The translations under genes and the position numbers were made by a program. The notes beneath the pieces were generated by a model. The model was not told the DNA's origin. It made no database searches and saw only the letters and a program-made list of their open reading frames with translations. Of a stretch of DNA of 64,000 nt, positions 1 to 9,208 are shown in pieces. Source of the DNA: JABDQZ01 sp050049775 (GTDB taxonomy: Bacteria > Pseudomonadota > Gammaproteobacteria > Chromatiales > Chromatiaceae). How positions within the stretch are numbered: position 1 is the first letter of the stretch; each line of letters begins with the position of its first letter. The stretch covers positions 1-64,000 of the forward strand of contig JASFVP010000001.1 of the NCBI GenBank assembly GCA_050049775.1. Reading direction: 5' to 3'.

Positions 1-146
1 GTCGTTTTTATGGTGTGGCAAGGTATTAATATAGCCTATAGAGGTATAGAGGTCTGGTCTGAGGCTAAAAAACCGGACATGCTTTAAAGTTGCCGGCTTA
101 TCAAGATAAGATGCCGGCTTCGGTCAATAACTCGGATAATGACAAA

Positions 147-713
147 ATGAGTATCAAATCGGACAAATGGATCAGGAAAATGGCGCAGGAGCAGAACATG
201 ATCGATCCGTTTGAGCCGGGGCAGATGCGTGACGCCGAGCACGGCCGTATGATCTCCTACGGCACTTCAAGTTACGGATATGACGTGCGTTGTTCCGATG
301 AATTCAAGATCTTCACCAACATCAACTCGGCCATCGTCGACCCGAAAAACTTTGACGACAACAGTTTTGTTGATGTGCAGTCGGATGTCTGCATCATTCC
401 GCCGAATTCATTCGCGCTGGCCAGGACGGTCGAGTACATGCGCATTCCGCGCTCCGTGCTGGTGGTCTGTCTGGGCAAGTCCACCTATGCGCGCTGCGGC
501 ATCATCGTGAATGTCACGCCGCTGGAGCCGGAGTGGGAAGGCCATATCACGCTGGAGTTTTCCAACACAACGCCGCTGCCGGCAAAGATTTACGCCGGGG
601 AAGGTGTGGCGCAATTGCTGTTTTTTGAATCCGATGAAATGTGCGAGACCTCGTACAAGGATCGCGGCGGCAAATACCACGGCCAGACTGGCGTAACCCT
701 GCCAAAAACCTGA
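147..713 (+). CDS. dcd: dCTP deaminase
   Basis: Cytosolic enzyme that deaminates dCTP to dUTP in the pyrimidine deoxynucleotide pathway. 188 residues, close to the E. coli enzyme (193). The signature around residues 111-116 (KSTYAR) and the catalytic-region Glu in ITLEFSNT (about residue 137) are present. I start at the ATG at 147, which gives the family-typical N-terminus MSIKSDKWIR. An in-frame TTG at 90 would add 19 residues unlike the family. The gene converges on purN with a 2-base gap and no terminator-like hairpin between them. Confidence 0.95.
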   Translation: MSIKSDKWIRKMAQEQNMIDPFEPGQMRDAEHGRMISYGTSSYGYDVRCSDEFKIFTNINSAIVDPKNFDDNSFVDVQSDVCIIPPNSFALARTVEYMRIPRSVLVVCLGKSTYARCGIIVNVTPLEPEWEGHITLEFSNTTPLPAKIYAGEGVAQLLFFESDEMCETSYKDRGGKYHGQTGVTLPKT

Positions 714-715
714 GC

Positions 716-1384
716 CTAACAATCCTCAGCGGCCAGCTGTTCCAGTCGCAACGGTTGTTGCAAGGGCCGATCATCCAGTAGCACCCGATGGTCGCGCATT
801 TGCAGACGGCCCGCGGCAAACCATTTGATCACAAGCGGGTAAATGATGTGCTCTTTTTGCAGCACGCGCGCGGCGAGGCTGTCGGCGTCATCATCGGCTT
901 CCACCGTCACCGTCGCCTGTAATATCAGTGGCCCGCCATCGAGTTCCTCGGTGACAAAGTGCACCGACGCACCATGCGTCTCATCGCTGGAGTCGAGTAC
1001 TTGCTGGTGGGTGTGCAAGCCGCGGTACTTCGGCAGCAGGGACGGGTGGATGTTGAGCAAGCGTCCCTGGTAATGCTGCACAAACGCCGGCGTCAGGATG
1101 CGCATGAAGCCGGCCAGCACAACCAGTTTCGGCTGGAAACGGTCGATCTGGCGCATCAGTTCGGCATCGTAGTCTTCGCGGTTGTTGAAATCCCCATGCT
1201 TGACCACGCAGGTGTCGACGCCGGCGGACTCGGCGCGTTGCAGCCCTTTGACGCCGGCCTTGTTGCTGATGACCGCGGCGACCTGCGCCGGGTAACTGGC
1301 GTCGGCGGAAGCGTCAATAATGGCTTGTAGATTGCTGCCGCTGCCCGAAATGAGCACGACAATGGGGCATTTTTCCAACTTCAC
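716..1384 (-). CDS. purN: phosphoribosylglycinamide formyltransferase
   Basis: Third step of purine synthesis: transfers a formyl group from 10-formyl-THF to GAR. Visible signatures are the N-terminal loop VVLISGSGSNLQA, the catalytic NIHPSLLP segment and GASVHFV...LDGG. There is no ATG near the expected start. I chose the GTG at 1384, which begins 7 bases after the purM stop and gives 222 residues (E. coli 212). A TTG at 1444 would add 20 residues and overlap purM by 53 bases; a TTG at 1378 is also possible. The function is secure, the start is not. Translated after purM in one operon. Confidence 0.92.
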   Translation of the reverse strand: MKLEKCPIVVLISGSGSNLQAIIDASADASYPAQVAAVISNKAGVKGLQRAESAGVDTCVVKHGDFNNREDYDAELMRQIDRFQPKLVVLAGFMRILTPAFVQHYQGRLLNIHPSLLPKYRGLHTHQQVLDSSDETHGASVHFVTEELDGGPLILQATVTVEADDDADSLAARVLQKEHIIYPLVIKWFAAGRLQMRDHRVLLDDRPLQQPLRLEQLAAEDC

Positions 1385-1391
1385 TGCAGGC

Positions 1392-2441
1392 TCAGCTGTA
1401 TTTGACGCAGGCTTCCTGGCAATCGCAGCTTTCGATCTGGCCAATCACGCTGACGCTTTCGCCCTGTTGTTGCAGGATGTCGGTGGCCTGATCGCTGTCT
1501 TCGGCGGCGACACAGACCACCATGCCGATGCCGCAGTTGAAGGTGCGCAGCATTTCCTGTTCCTCGACGTTGCCCTGTTGCTGCAGCCAGTCAAATATGG
1601 CCGGGCGCTGCCAGCTGTTCTTGTCGATACGCGCGGCGGTGTAGTCCGGCAATACTCGCGGCAGGTTCTCGGTCAGTCCACCGCCGGTGATGTGCGCCAG
1701 TGCGTGCGGACGGATGCTTTGTATCAGATTCAACAACGGTTTGACATACAAATGCGTCGGTTCGAGCAGCGCCTGGCCGAGTGTGGTGCCTGCAAACGGG
1801 CTGTCCAGGTCGGCCTGGCTGACTTCAAGAATTTTGCGAATCAGTGAATAGCCGTTCGAATGCGGTCCGGAAGAGGCCAGGCCGAGCAATACGTCACCGG
1901 GTTTCACCGCGTCGGGCTGGATGATTTCATCCTTTTCCACAATGCCGACAGCAAAGCCGGCCAGGTCGTAATCGTCTGCCGCATACATGCCCGGCATTTC
2001 GGCGGTCTCGCCGCCGGTCAGTGCGCAGCCGGACAGTTCACAGCCTTTGGCGATGCCGGCGATGACGTCGCTGGCTACTTCCAGTTGCAAATGGCCGGTG
2101 GCGTAGTAATCCAGGAAAAACAGCGGCTCGGCGCCGGTGACAATGATGTCGTTGACGCACATGGCGACCAGGTCAATGCCAATGCTGTCGTGCTTGCCAA
2201 GTTCCAGTGCCAGTTTCAGCTTGGTGCCGACGCCGTCGGTGCCTGACACCAGCACCGGCTGGCGGTATTTGTCGACCGGCAGTTCGAACAATGCGCCAAA
2301 ACCACCAAGCCCGGTCAGCACGCCAGGGCGGAACGTCTTTTTCACCAGCGGCTTGATGCGTTCAACCAGGTTATTGCCGGCATCGATATCAACGCCGGCG
2401 TCACGGTAACTGAGCGAAGGGCTGGAATCCGGGTTTGTCAT
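1392..2441 (-). CDS. purM: phosphoribosylformylglycinamidine cyclo-ligase (AIR synthetase)
   Basis: Fifth step of purine synthesis: ATP-dependent closure of FGAM to AIR. 349 residues, close to the E. coli length of 345. Typical N-terminus LSYRDAGVDIDAGN, then the LTGLGGFGALFEL segment, SGTDGVGTKLK and the GGETAEMPGMY glycine-rich loop. The start at 2441 (MTNPDSSPSLSYRD) is the ATG that fits the family; the frame is open upstream to 2516 without similarity. It is the first gene of purM-purN and is divergent from the DUF2066 gene across 146 bases. Confidence 0.96.
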   Translation of the reverse strand: MTNPDSSPSLSYRDAGVDIDAGNNLVERIKPLVKKTFRPGVLTGLGGFGALFELPVDKYRQPVLVSGTDGVGTKLKLALELGKHDSIGIDLVAMCVNDIIVTGAEPLFFLDYYATGHLQLEVASDVIAGIAKGCELSGCALTGGETAEMPGMYAADDYDLAGFAVGIVEKDEIIQPDAVKPGDVLLGLASSGPHSNGYSLIRKILEVSQADLDSPFAGTTLGQALLEPTHLYVKPLLNLIQSIRPHALAHITGGGLTENLPRVLPDYTAARIDKNSWQRPAIFDWLQQQGNVEEQEMLRTFNCGIGMVVCVAAEDSDQATDILQQQGESVSVIGQIESCDCQEACVKYS

Positions 2442-2587
2442 GACGGCTTTTGTCTCGCAAGTGGGATACTGGTGGCGAATTCTAACATTCATACCGTTGC
2501 GTATGTAGCAAATCAATGGGCTAAACAGCTAGAATATTGCGATTGATGATCATGACTCTGCAGATAAGCCTCCGGGCCGGACCCTAG

Positions 2588-3796
2588 ATGAAGAATCCTG
2601 TTTTTGCGTTTGCTGTGCTGTTGCTGCTGGCTGTGCCGTTGCAAGCGGCCAATGTCGATAACCTGTACCAGGTGGAATTGCCGGTTGCCAGCCAGGGCCA
2701 GGAAGATCGTAACCAGGCCATCGAAACGGCATTTGGCATCATTCTGGTCAAGGCGACCGGTGATCGCAGTGTCGCCAGCAGGAAATCACTGGCGCCGGTA
2801 TTGCGGCAGAGCGCACGATATGTGCAGCAGTATCGCTACCGTTTTGCTGAGCACGCGGCGCTCACCGAGGACGGTCAGCAGCAACGCCTGATCAATGTCC
2901 TGTTCGACAAAATGGCGGTTGATCGCATGCTGCGCCAGCACGGTCTGCCGGTGTGGGGCAGCGTGCGGCCACAGGTGCTGGCCTGGGTCGGTTTTGAAAA
3001 CAACCGCAAGCGCCGCTTGCTGATCCCGGACAATGAGCCGGAGTTGAGCAGGGCGCTGGAACACGCCGCCGATTTTCGCGGCGTGCCGTTTTTGTTGCCG
3101 CTCATGGATCTGGATGACCAGTCGGCCGTCTCCAGCAGTGATCTGTGGGGGGAATTTGAAAAGCCGATCCGAGAAGCGTCCTTTCGCTATGCGGCCGACC
3201 TGATCCTGCTGGTGCGGGTGTCGCATGTGGCGTCGGACCTGTGGCGCGCCAAATGGTCGCTGCTCGGCAACCGGCAAACCCGCAGCTGGCAGAACCAGCA
3301 CCAGGAGCTGGACGCCTTGCTCGATGACGGTGTGCAGCAAATGGCCGATCTGCTGGCCGAACAATATGCCCCGGCCGGTGGCAGCGATGTGGCCGGCATC
3401 AACATGCAGGTTTCGGACGTCAACAATTTTGACGATTTGCTGCGTGTACAGGATTTTCTGCAGCAGCAGGAACTGGTGGAAGACTTCCAGGTGCGTTTTG
3501 TCCGCAGCGACAGTGTGGTGCTGGCGCTCAAATTGCGCGGTGGTACGCAGGCGTTTGAACAATCGCTGGCGCTGTCGAATTTGCTGGTGCCGGACGAGGC
3601 GGCTGCAAACGCGAGCCAGGCCATGCCTGTGGTGCAGGTGCAGCCGGAACCGGAGCCGGTCGTCGATACCAGCACTGAACCGCAAACCGAAGGTGAGCAG
3701 CCGACGCAGGTAGAACAGTCGATTGAGGCAGAGCAGCCGATCGTCAAGCCGCCCGCGGTTCTGGATCAGGTGCAGTTGTACTATCGTCTTCAGTGA
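2588..3796 (+). CDS. DUF2066 domain-containing exported protein
   Basis: 402 residues with a cleavable signal peptide (MKNPVFAFAVLLLLAVPLQAA, cut near residue 21). The rest matches the gammaproteobacterial DUF2066 family, found next to purM in many relatives; its role is unknown. The last 70 residues are rich in Pro, Glu and Gln with repeats such as EAEQPIV and look unstructured. The next gene starts at the last base of its stop codon (TGATG), so the two are probably translationally coupled. Confidence 0.85.
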   Translation: MKNPVFAFAVLLLLAVPLQAANVDNLYQVELPVASQGQEDRNQAIETAFGIILVKATGDRSVASRKSLAPVLRQSARYVQQYRYRFAEHAALTEDGQQQRLINVLFDKMAVDRMLRQHGLPVWGSVRPQVLAWVGFENNRKRRLLIPDNEPELSRALEHAADFRGVPFLLPLMDLDDQSAVSSSDLWGEFEKPIREASFRYAADLILLVRVSHVASDLWRAKWSLLGNRQTRSWQNQHQELDALLDDGVQQMADLLAEQYAPAGGSDVAGINMQVSDVNNFDDLLRVQDFLQQQELVEDFQVRFVRSDSVVLALKLRGGTQAFEQSLALSNLLVPDEAAANASQAMPVVQVQPEPEPVVDTSTEPQTEGEQPTQVEQSIEAEQPIVKPPAVLDQVQLYYRLQ

Positions 3797-4350
3797 TGCA
3801 GAAAAAAGACATACCCAACATCATCAGTGTGCTGCGCATCCTGTTGACCATCCCGGTCATCTGGGCGCTGCTCGAACAGCAGTTTCTGCTGGCGCTGGTG
3901 TTGTTTTTCATCGCCGGTGTTTCGGATGGCCTGGACGGCTTCCTGGCCAAGCATTACCACTGGCAGTCACGACTCGGCGGCCTGCTGGATCCACTGGCCG
4001 ACAAGGCGTTGCTGGTGTCGTCGTTTCTGTGTCTGGGTGGACTCGGCCTGTTACCATCCTGGCTGGTGGCGCTGGTGATTCTGCGCGACGTGGTGATTGT
4101 CTCGGGCGCCCTGATTTACACTATCCAGATCGAGGAACTCAATGCCCAGCCCAGCCTAGTGAGCAAGCTCAATACCTTGCTGCAGATCCTGCTGGTGCTG
4201 CTGGTTGTGGTTGCGCAGGGTGTCTATCCGTTGCCCGCCATCATTACGCAATCCATGATCTGGGCGGTTACCATCACCACGGTGCTCAGCGGTATTGATT
4301 ACGTCATTGACTGGAGCCGCCGCGCTGCGCGGCATCAGCGCAAGGACTAG
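3796..4350 (+). CDS. CDP-alcohol phosphatidyltransferase family membrane protein
   Basis: 184 residues, several hydrophobic segments. Carries the CDP-alcohol phosphotransferase motif around residues 44-69: D44-GL-D47-G48 ... A51, then G61, D65 and D69. The usual Arg after the motif Ala is Lys (AK). The family moves a phosphatidyl group from CDP-diacylglycerol onto an alcohol, as PgsA does with glycerol 3-phosphate. Whether this is the cell's PgsA or a paralogue cannot be told here. I start at the ATG at 3796, which overlaps the upstream stop; the GTG one codon earlier is less likely. It converges with hda and their ends overlap by 4 bases. Confidence 0.85.
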   Translation: MQKKDIPNIISVLRILLTIPVIWALLEQQFLLALVLFFIAGVSDGLDGFLAKHYHWQSRLGGLLDPLADKALLVSSFLCLGGLGLLPSWLVALVILRDVVIVSGALIYTIQIEELNAQPSLVSKLNTLLQILLVLLVVVAQGVYPLPAIITQSMIWAVTITTVLSGIDYVIDWSRRAARHQRKD

Positions 4351-5051
4351 GCGCCGGTCACTTCCTGTTCGGCGAGAATATCGCGCACAAAAGGCACGGT
4401 CAGTTTGCGTTGCGCGGCCAGCGATGCCTGGTCGAGCTTCTGCAGTGTGCCCAGCAATTCACCGAGCTGACGTTTGTGATGGCGCAACAAAAAATTCGCG
4501 GTTTCGTCCGGCAAGCTCATACCCAGTTGTTTGGCGCGTTGTTGTAATACCTGCTTTTTGGCGTCATCGCTGAGTTCATGCAGGTGCAGGTTAACCCCCC
4601 AGGCCAGGCGCGACTTCAGGTCCGCCAGCTGAATGGCGCTGTTGGCCGGGCTCGCTGTACTGCTGACGAGTAATTTCTTGCCCAGATCGCGCAGCCGGTT
4701 GTAGAGATGAAACAGGGCGGTTTCCCAGTTCTGGTCTGCGGCAATGCGGTCGATATCATCCAGGCAGACCAGATCGGCCTGCTCCAGGCCATCGCAGATT
4801 TCCGGACTGAAGTCGTGCGCTTGTGCCAGCGGCAGGTAAATGCTGTTAAGCGACTCGGCATCGGCGCGTTCACACAAGCCGGCCAGTAAATGCGTCTTGC
4901 CGGTATCGGCTTTGCCCCATAGATAAACAAGACCATGACCGCTACTTTGCAACAGATCGGTCAGCGCCTGTACCGGTTGTGAATTGCCTTCGCTGACATA
5001 GGCGTCGAGACTGGCTTTGACACGCAGCTTGAGTTCGAGCGGGATCTGCAC
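4347..5051 (-). CDS. hda: DnaA regulatory inactivator Hda
   Basis: AAA+ protein that, with the DNA-loaded beta clamp, stimulates ATP hydrolysis by DnaA to limit initiation. 234 residues, DnaA-like ATPase without the DnaA DNA-binding domain. Walker A GKADTGKT at 46-53, Walker B LVCLDDID at 94-101. The very N-terminus reads MQIPLEL, which fits a clamp-binding Q-L/I-x-L-x-L motif; this supports the GTG start at 5051 even though the Shine-Dalgarno is weak. It begins 12 bases after the wrbA stop, last gene of arsC-wrbA-hda. Confidence 0.9.
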   Translation of the reverse strand: MQIPLELKLRVKASLDAYVSEGNSQPVQALTDLLQSSGHGLVYLWGKADTGKTHLLAGLCERADAESLNSIYLPLAQAHDFSPEICDGLEQADLVCLDDIDRIAADQNWETALFHLYNRLRDLGKKLLVSSTASPANSAIQLADLKSRLAWGVNLHLHELSDDAKKQVLQQRAKQLGMSLPDETANFLLRHHKRQLGELLGTLQKLDQASLAAQRKLTVPFVRDILAEQEVTGA

Positions 5052-5063
5052 CGGAGTCGCCGT

Positions 5064-5657
5064 TTAACCCGCCAGTTTTTCCGCTGTATCGGCGAGACGC
5101 TTACCGAGTGCCCGGCACAACTTTTTCTCGTCTTCGCTGAGCGGCAGATCGCTGTCCCGGCCGGCCAGGTGGGACGGCCCATAAGGTGTACCGCCGGTGC
5201 TGGTGGTGAGCAGTTCACCTTCCGAGTAGGGCAGGCCGGTGATCAGCATGCCGTGATGCAACAAGGGCAGCATCATGCTGAGCAAGGTGGTCTCCTGGCC
5301 GCCATGCAGGGATGCGGTGGAGGTGAACACGCCGGCCGGTTTGCCGATCAGCGCACCCGACATCCACAGCGACGAGCTGCCATCGAGAAAATATTTCATC
5401 GCGCTGGCCATGTTGCCGAAACGCGTCGGGCTGCCAAGCGCCAGGCCGGCGCAGTTTTCCAGCTCATCGATGCTGGCGTAGGGGGCGCCTTCATCGGGAA
5501 TGCTGTCGGCCACGGCTTCACTGGTGGCGGAAACCGGTGGTACTGTGCGCAGCATGGCCTGCATCGAGCTGTTGAGTTCGACGCCGCGAGCAATTTGCTT
5601 TGCCATTTCGGCGGTGGCGCCGTGGCTGCTGTAATAAAGCACCAGTATGTAAGCCAT
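5064..5657 (-). CDS. wrbA: NAD(P)H:quinone oxidoreductase, WrbA type
   Basis: Flavodoxin-like FMN enzyme that reduces quinones by two electrons. 197 residues. N-terminal FMN phosphate-binding loop LYYSSHGATAEMA, then LGSPTRFGNMASAMKYF, GVFTSTASLHGGQETT and GGTPYGPSH, all characteristic of WrbA. The start codon shares one base with the arsC stop, so it is translationally coupled to arsC. Soluble, redox-protective role inferred from the family. Confidence 0.92.
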   Translation of the reverse strand: MAYILVLYYSSHGATAEMAKQIARGVELNSSMQAMLRTVPPVSATSEAVADSIPDEGAPYASIDELENCAGLALGSPTRFGNMASAMKYFLDGSSSLWMSGALIGKPAGVFTSTASLHGGQETTLLSMMLPLLHHGMLITGLPYSEGELLTTSTGGTPYGPSHLAGRDSDLPLSEDEKKLCRALGKRLADTAEKLAG

Positions 5658-6004
5658 CAGAGAATGTCCAGTACCTGTTCGGGCGGACGACCGATGGCCG
5701 CCTTGCCGTTGTGAATGACGATCGGCCGCTCGATCAGTTTCGGATGTTCGAGCATGGCCTGGATCAGCTCGTCATCACTGAGATCCGGATCGTTGTAGCC
5801 GAATTCCCTGTATTCCTTTTCACCCTTGCGCATCAGCTGGCGTGGCTTGATGCCGAGCATTTTGAGGATTTTGCGCAGGCTTTTTTCATCCGGCGGCGTC
5901 TTCAGGTATTCAACGATTTCCGGTTGCTGATTGTGTTCATGCAGCAATTCCAGTGTCTGCCGGGACTTGCTGCAACGCGGGTTGTGGTAGATTTGCACCG
6001 ACAT
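5657..6004 (-). CDS. arsC: arsenate reductase (glutaredoxin-coupled) family protein
   Basis: 115 residues of the ArsC/Spx-like thioredoxin fold. Cys11 in HNPRCSKSR is the expected nucleophile. The segment LIERPIVIHNGKAAIGRPPEQVLDIL is typical of the C-terminal half. A strong AGGAGG lies 9 bases upstream of the ATG. First gene of arsC-wrbA-hda. No arsR or arsenite pump is nearby, so a physiological role in arsenate detoxification is not shown by context; it may be a general YffB/ArsC-like reductase. Confidence 0.88.
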   Translation of the reverse strand: MSVQIYHNPRCSKSRQTLELLHEHNQQPEIVEYLKTPPDEKSLRKILKMLGIKPRQLMRKGEKEYREFGYNDPDLSDDELIQAMLEHPKLIERPIVIHNGKAAIGRPPEQVLDIL

Positions 6005-6100
6005 GGCGTTCTGTCCTCCTGGTTCGGCACTATTGTAACTGTCACGTGACTGCTATGGTATAAAAGTTGATCCCGCTGACACAAACGGAATGAATACCGT

Positions 6101-7327
6101 ATGAAACGCATTGTCGAATTGCCCCAACATTTTCTGCCTTTTATGCAGTTGCTGTTTTCGCGTTTCATGAGCAACAACAGCCTGCAAAATGCGGCGGCCA
6201 TGACCTATACCACGCTGCTGTCGCTGGTGCCGTTGATGGCGGTGTCGATTGCGATTTTCTCGGCGTTCCCGATTGCCGATCGCATCAGTGAAGCCATCCA
6301 GGATTTTGTCTTCCAGAATTTCATGCCGGCCTCGGGCGATGTGTTGCAGTCGTATTTTGACGAGTTCAGTGGCAAGGCATCGAAAATGACCGGTACCGGT
6401 TTTATTTTCCTGATTCTGGTGGCGCTCATGCTGATGGCTAACATCGACCGGGCCTTCAATACCATCTGGCGGGTGAAGCGCAAACGTGGGCCGATCAACC
6501 AGTTTATGGTGTATTGGGCGGTGTTGTCGCTCGGGCCGATTCTGATCGCAGTCAGCATTGCGGTGACTTCCTATATCGTCACGCTGCCGTTTCTGACCGG
6601 CGCCACCAGCTCCGGTATCGGCCGGCGCCTGCTTGGCCTGACGCCGGTGCTGGTGTCGTCGCTGGCTTTCATGTTGATGTATGCCATTGTGCCGAATCGG
6701 CCGGTGCCGTTGCGCCATGCGTTCATGGGCGGCCTGCTGGCAGCGGTGCTGTTTGAACTGGCCAAACGCGGTTTCGGCTTTTACGTCACCAACTTCCCGA
6801 CCTATGAGGCCATTTACGGTGCGCTGGCGACCATTCCGATTTTCCTGGTGTGGTTGTATCTGTCCTGGCTGGTGACCCTGCTCGGGGCCGAGTTTACCTA
6901 TTGTTTGAGTGTTTATGGCCGGCAGAAAACCGCCTTTATCTGGCAAGGTGACAAGCTGCTTGATGCACTGCAGGTGCTGGCGCGTCTGTGGCAGGCGCAA
7001 CAACGTGGCGATACGCTGTCGCTGCACCAAATGGCCGATGAAATCAGTGGCTATACCGAGGAGCGCCTGGAAAACCTGCTCATGCGATTACAGTATTCCA
7101 AACTGGTGCTCAATACCGCCAAGTACAATTGGGCGCTGGCGCGCGACCTGAGTCATGTCACGCTGGCGGACCTGTACGCGATGCGGCCGTTCATCCTGCC
7201 GCAACAATCCGAAATCGATGCCTATGACGGGCCTTGTGCCGAAGGTGTGCGCGAAATCATGTCGGGCATCAATGGGGAAATCGACACTTCCATGCGGGTG
7301 CCGCTGGATCAGCTGTTTGCACGCTGA
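6101..7327 (+). CDS. YihY/BrkB-family inner membrane protein
   Basis: 408 residues. The first 275 hold six or so hydrophobic helices with the family segments AAAMTYTTLLSLVPLMAV, NIDRAFNTIWRV and YEAIYGALATIPIFLVWLYLSW. The last 130 residues are soluble and resemble a winged-helix-like tail common in proteobacterial members. The family was once called ribonuclease BN, but that activity belongs to another protein; its transport role is unproven. It faces the arsC operon divergently and converges with the next gene, ending inside a palindrome at 7324-7342. Confidence 0.88.
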   Translation: MKRIVELPQHFLPFMQLLFSRFMSNNSLQNAAAMTYTTLLSLVPLMAVSIAIFSAFPIADRISEAIQDFVFQNFMPASGDVLQSYFDEFSGKASKMTGTGFIFLILVALMLMANIDRAFNTIWRVKRKRGPINQFMVYWAVLSLGPILIAVSIAVTSYIVTLPFLTGATSSGIGRRLLGLTPVLVSSLAFMLMYAIVPNRPVPLRHAFMGGLLAAVLFELAKRGFGFYVTNFPTYEAIYGALATIPIFLVWLYLSWLVTLLGAEFTYCLSVYGRQKTAFIWQGDKLLDALQVLARLWQAQQRGDTLSLHQMADEISGYTEERLENLLMRLQYSKLVLNTAKYNWALARDLSHVTLADLYAMRPFILPQQSEIDAYDGPCAEGVREIMSGINGEIDTSMRVPLDQLFAR

Positions 7328-7342
7328 AACGCAGCGTTTCAG
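7324..7342. terminator. palindrome spanning two convergent stop codons
   Basis: CTGAAACGC-A-GCGTTTCAG: 9-base perfect arms around one base. It contains the stop codon of the YihY gene (7325-7327) and the stop of the convergent gene (7339-7341). Probably a compact bidirectional terminator, though neither side has a long T tract. Confidence 0.5.
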
Positions 7343-9024
7343 TTCTGCTCCGGGGCTAGCCGGAAATAGAAACGGTCAAAAAAGTAATTGCGCTCCAGCA
7401 GTTTGACGGCGTTGATGGTGACGTTGTTGCTGTCGATTTCCATGCGATATTGCGATTCGTCGCGGTACAGGCCGGCTGGCGTGATGAGCAGATTTTTGCT
7501 GCTGTCTTTTTTCTCAACCAGGATGGCGGGGCGAAACTGCGCCTCGCTGTCGTTAACCACACTGTTGCTGATGCGCACCGGTGTCAGGCGGCCGCTGATT
7601 TTCTGGATACCGAATTCAACCGAATTGTCATGATGGATCAGGCGGCGCACCACGCCGAGGAACCAGCTCTTGTCGGCTTCCCCGAGCGGTAGTTTTTCAT
7701 ATTGCAATAACATGACCTGGCCGACTTGCAGGCTGTCGGGATAGGGTGGGTCGGCTTCCAGGCCGATGCCGCTGTCACTGCTGTTGAATTGTCGATACTG
7801 GAAAGTCGCGTGCATGGCCGGTGCGACGGCCTGGCCGAGGGCTTGCTCGCTAATGAGTATGGAATCATCGGTCTCAGTGGTGTTGTCTTCTTTAGCAAGC
7901 GGGCTTTTGCCGGACGATTGCTGTTGGTAAAAGTGGCTGTCCAGAATGCCGTTGGCGCCCTGCAGAATGCCGTAGTTTTCGTTTCTGGCTGCGCGTCGTT
8001 CCGGTTTCATGTGCCAGGCGACCAGCATGTCCCGCAGCATGGCGCTGACCTCGTCGTAATCCATGCCGGCCGTACCCGGTGGCAGGCTGTCATCGTCTTG
8101 CTGCAGCTTGTGTAAATGCTCGTGCGCCAATTTGATCAGCGGCACGATATTGAAAATACGATGATGGGCCTTGGTTTTTTTATCCTGCACCCGTGCCAGG
8201 AAGGCAGGGGATTCAATGCCGCGCATGTCGATCAGAAACAGGCCGGGTTTGCTCTCGACCTGGACGTCAGCCGGCTTGAATTTGGTAATGTGCGCCCAGT
8301 GCGACAGGTATTGATGGGCGTTCCAGATTTCGCCCGGCATGAGGCGGTACGGGTCGAGCAATTGTTCCAGCAGGGATTGTTTGATCAGTGAACCGACTGT
8401 TGGCTTGATTTGCACATCGCCGCTGCGTTCATCGTTGATCGGAATCTCGGCGACCTTTTTGCCCAGGGCGAACTGGTAAATTTGCAGGATTTCACGGCGC
8501 AGAATGCCAGGCGCCGGGGTGAAACCGGAGAAGCAGAAAATCAGTTGCAGATTGATGAACTTGCAGGCCAGGTAGCAGCTTTGCGCCAGTTCAACCCCTT
8601 GCAAAGCGGTTTTGCCGCTGGCGATTTCATTCAGAATGATCTTGTAGGCAATCGCAAGTTCGGTGGTGAATTGCTGAAACAGCTGACTGAAGCGGGTCTT
8701 TTTTTGCCGGGTCGCATTGATATCAAAGGCATAGCTGTACAAACGCGCTTCGTCGGAAAGTTCGTAATAGGGGGCGAGAAATAGATCGGCCAGTTGTTTG
8801 CGCTGCTTGATCTGGCCCGGGAAGCGATTCAGCAGATACAGTTCCGCCAGCATGTTTTCCACCGCCTTGTGCGGGTCGGCATAAGGCAGTGAATTGATCC
8901 ACTCGGCCTGGCGCGCCGGGTCGGTTTCGACTTTGGGATTTTCGACCGGATCAAGGTCCGGGACACTCAGTCTGAGTTTGGCTTTGGACTTGTTCTTGCT
9001 GACCGCGCGGAATGCGTCAAACAT
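7339..9024 (-). CDS. conserved hypothetical protein, 561 residues
   Basis: I do not recognise a named family. No signal peptide or membrane segment; soluble, mostly helical for the first 330 residues. After a polar linker (about 375-410) comes a beta-rich C-terminal part with LQVGQVMLLQYEKLP, WFLGVVRRL and VEFGIQKISGRLTPVRI. That pattern resembles beta-barrel regulatory domains of the PilZ type, but the PilZ RxxxR and DxSxxG motifs are not evident, so this is only a suggestion. Start at the ATG at 9024, with AGGA about 9 bases upstream. Single gene, convergent with the YihY gene. Confidence 0.7.
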   Translation of the reverse strand: MFDAFRAVSKNKSKAKLRLSVPDLDPVENPKVETDPARQAEWINSLPYADPHKAVENMLAELYLLNRFPGQIKQRKQLADLFLAPYYELSDEARLYSYAFDINATRQKKTRFSQLFQQFTTELAIAYKIILNEIASGKTALQGVELAQSCYLACKFINLQLIFCFSGFTPAPGILRREILQIYQFALGKKVAEIPINDERSGDVQIKPTVGSLIKQSLLEQLLDPYRLMPGEIWNAHQYLSHWAHITKFKPADVQVESKPGLFLIDMRGIESPAFLARVQDKKTKAHHRIFNIVPLIKLAHEHLHKLQQDDDSLPPGTAGMDYDEVSAMLRDMLVAWHMKPERRAARNENYGILQGANGILDSHFYQQQSSGKSPLAKEDNTTETDDSILISEQALGQAVAPAMHATFQYRQFNSSDSGIGLEADPPYPDSLQVGQVMLLQYEKLPLGEADKSWFLGVVRRLIHHDNSVEFGIQKISGRLTPVRISNSVVNDSEAQFRPAILVEKKDSSKNLLITPAGLYRDESQYRMEIDSNNVTINAVKLLERNYFFDRFYFRLAPEQN

Positions 9025-9208
9025 CAAAACATCCTGGCGGATTTGTTGTCATACACATCACCATGGCATCCATGTCCGATGATTGAACTCTTATGGTTTT
9101 CCATAGTTCTAAAATATTGATCGGGATAATATTATTGTGCTTATTACAACTGTTTCATCTAGTATAGATGCTCCGGTCAAAAAAAATATAAGACTCGAGG
9201 TTGTTGAT

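Noticed and set aside
1..87. Open frame from the window edge to a TAA at 85-87 as the tail of an upstream gene
   Set aside because: Only 28 codons are visible and nothing in them is recognisable; could equally be intergenic.
2786..3685. 299-codon open frame on the minus strand
   Set aside because: Antisense of the DUF2066 gene, which has a signal peptide and family similarity.
6053..7030. 325-codon open frame on the minus strand
   Set aside because: Antisense of the YihY gene, His/Gln/Arg-rich, typical of a complementary-frame shadow.
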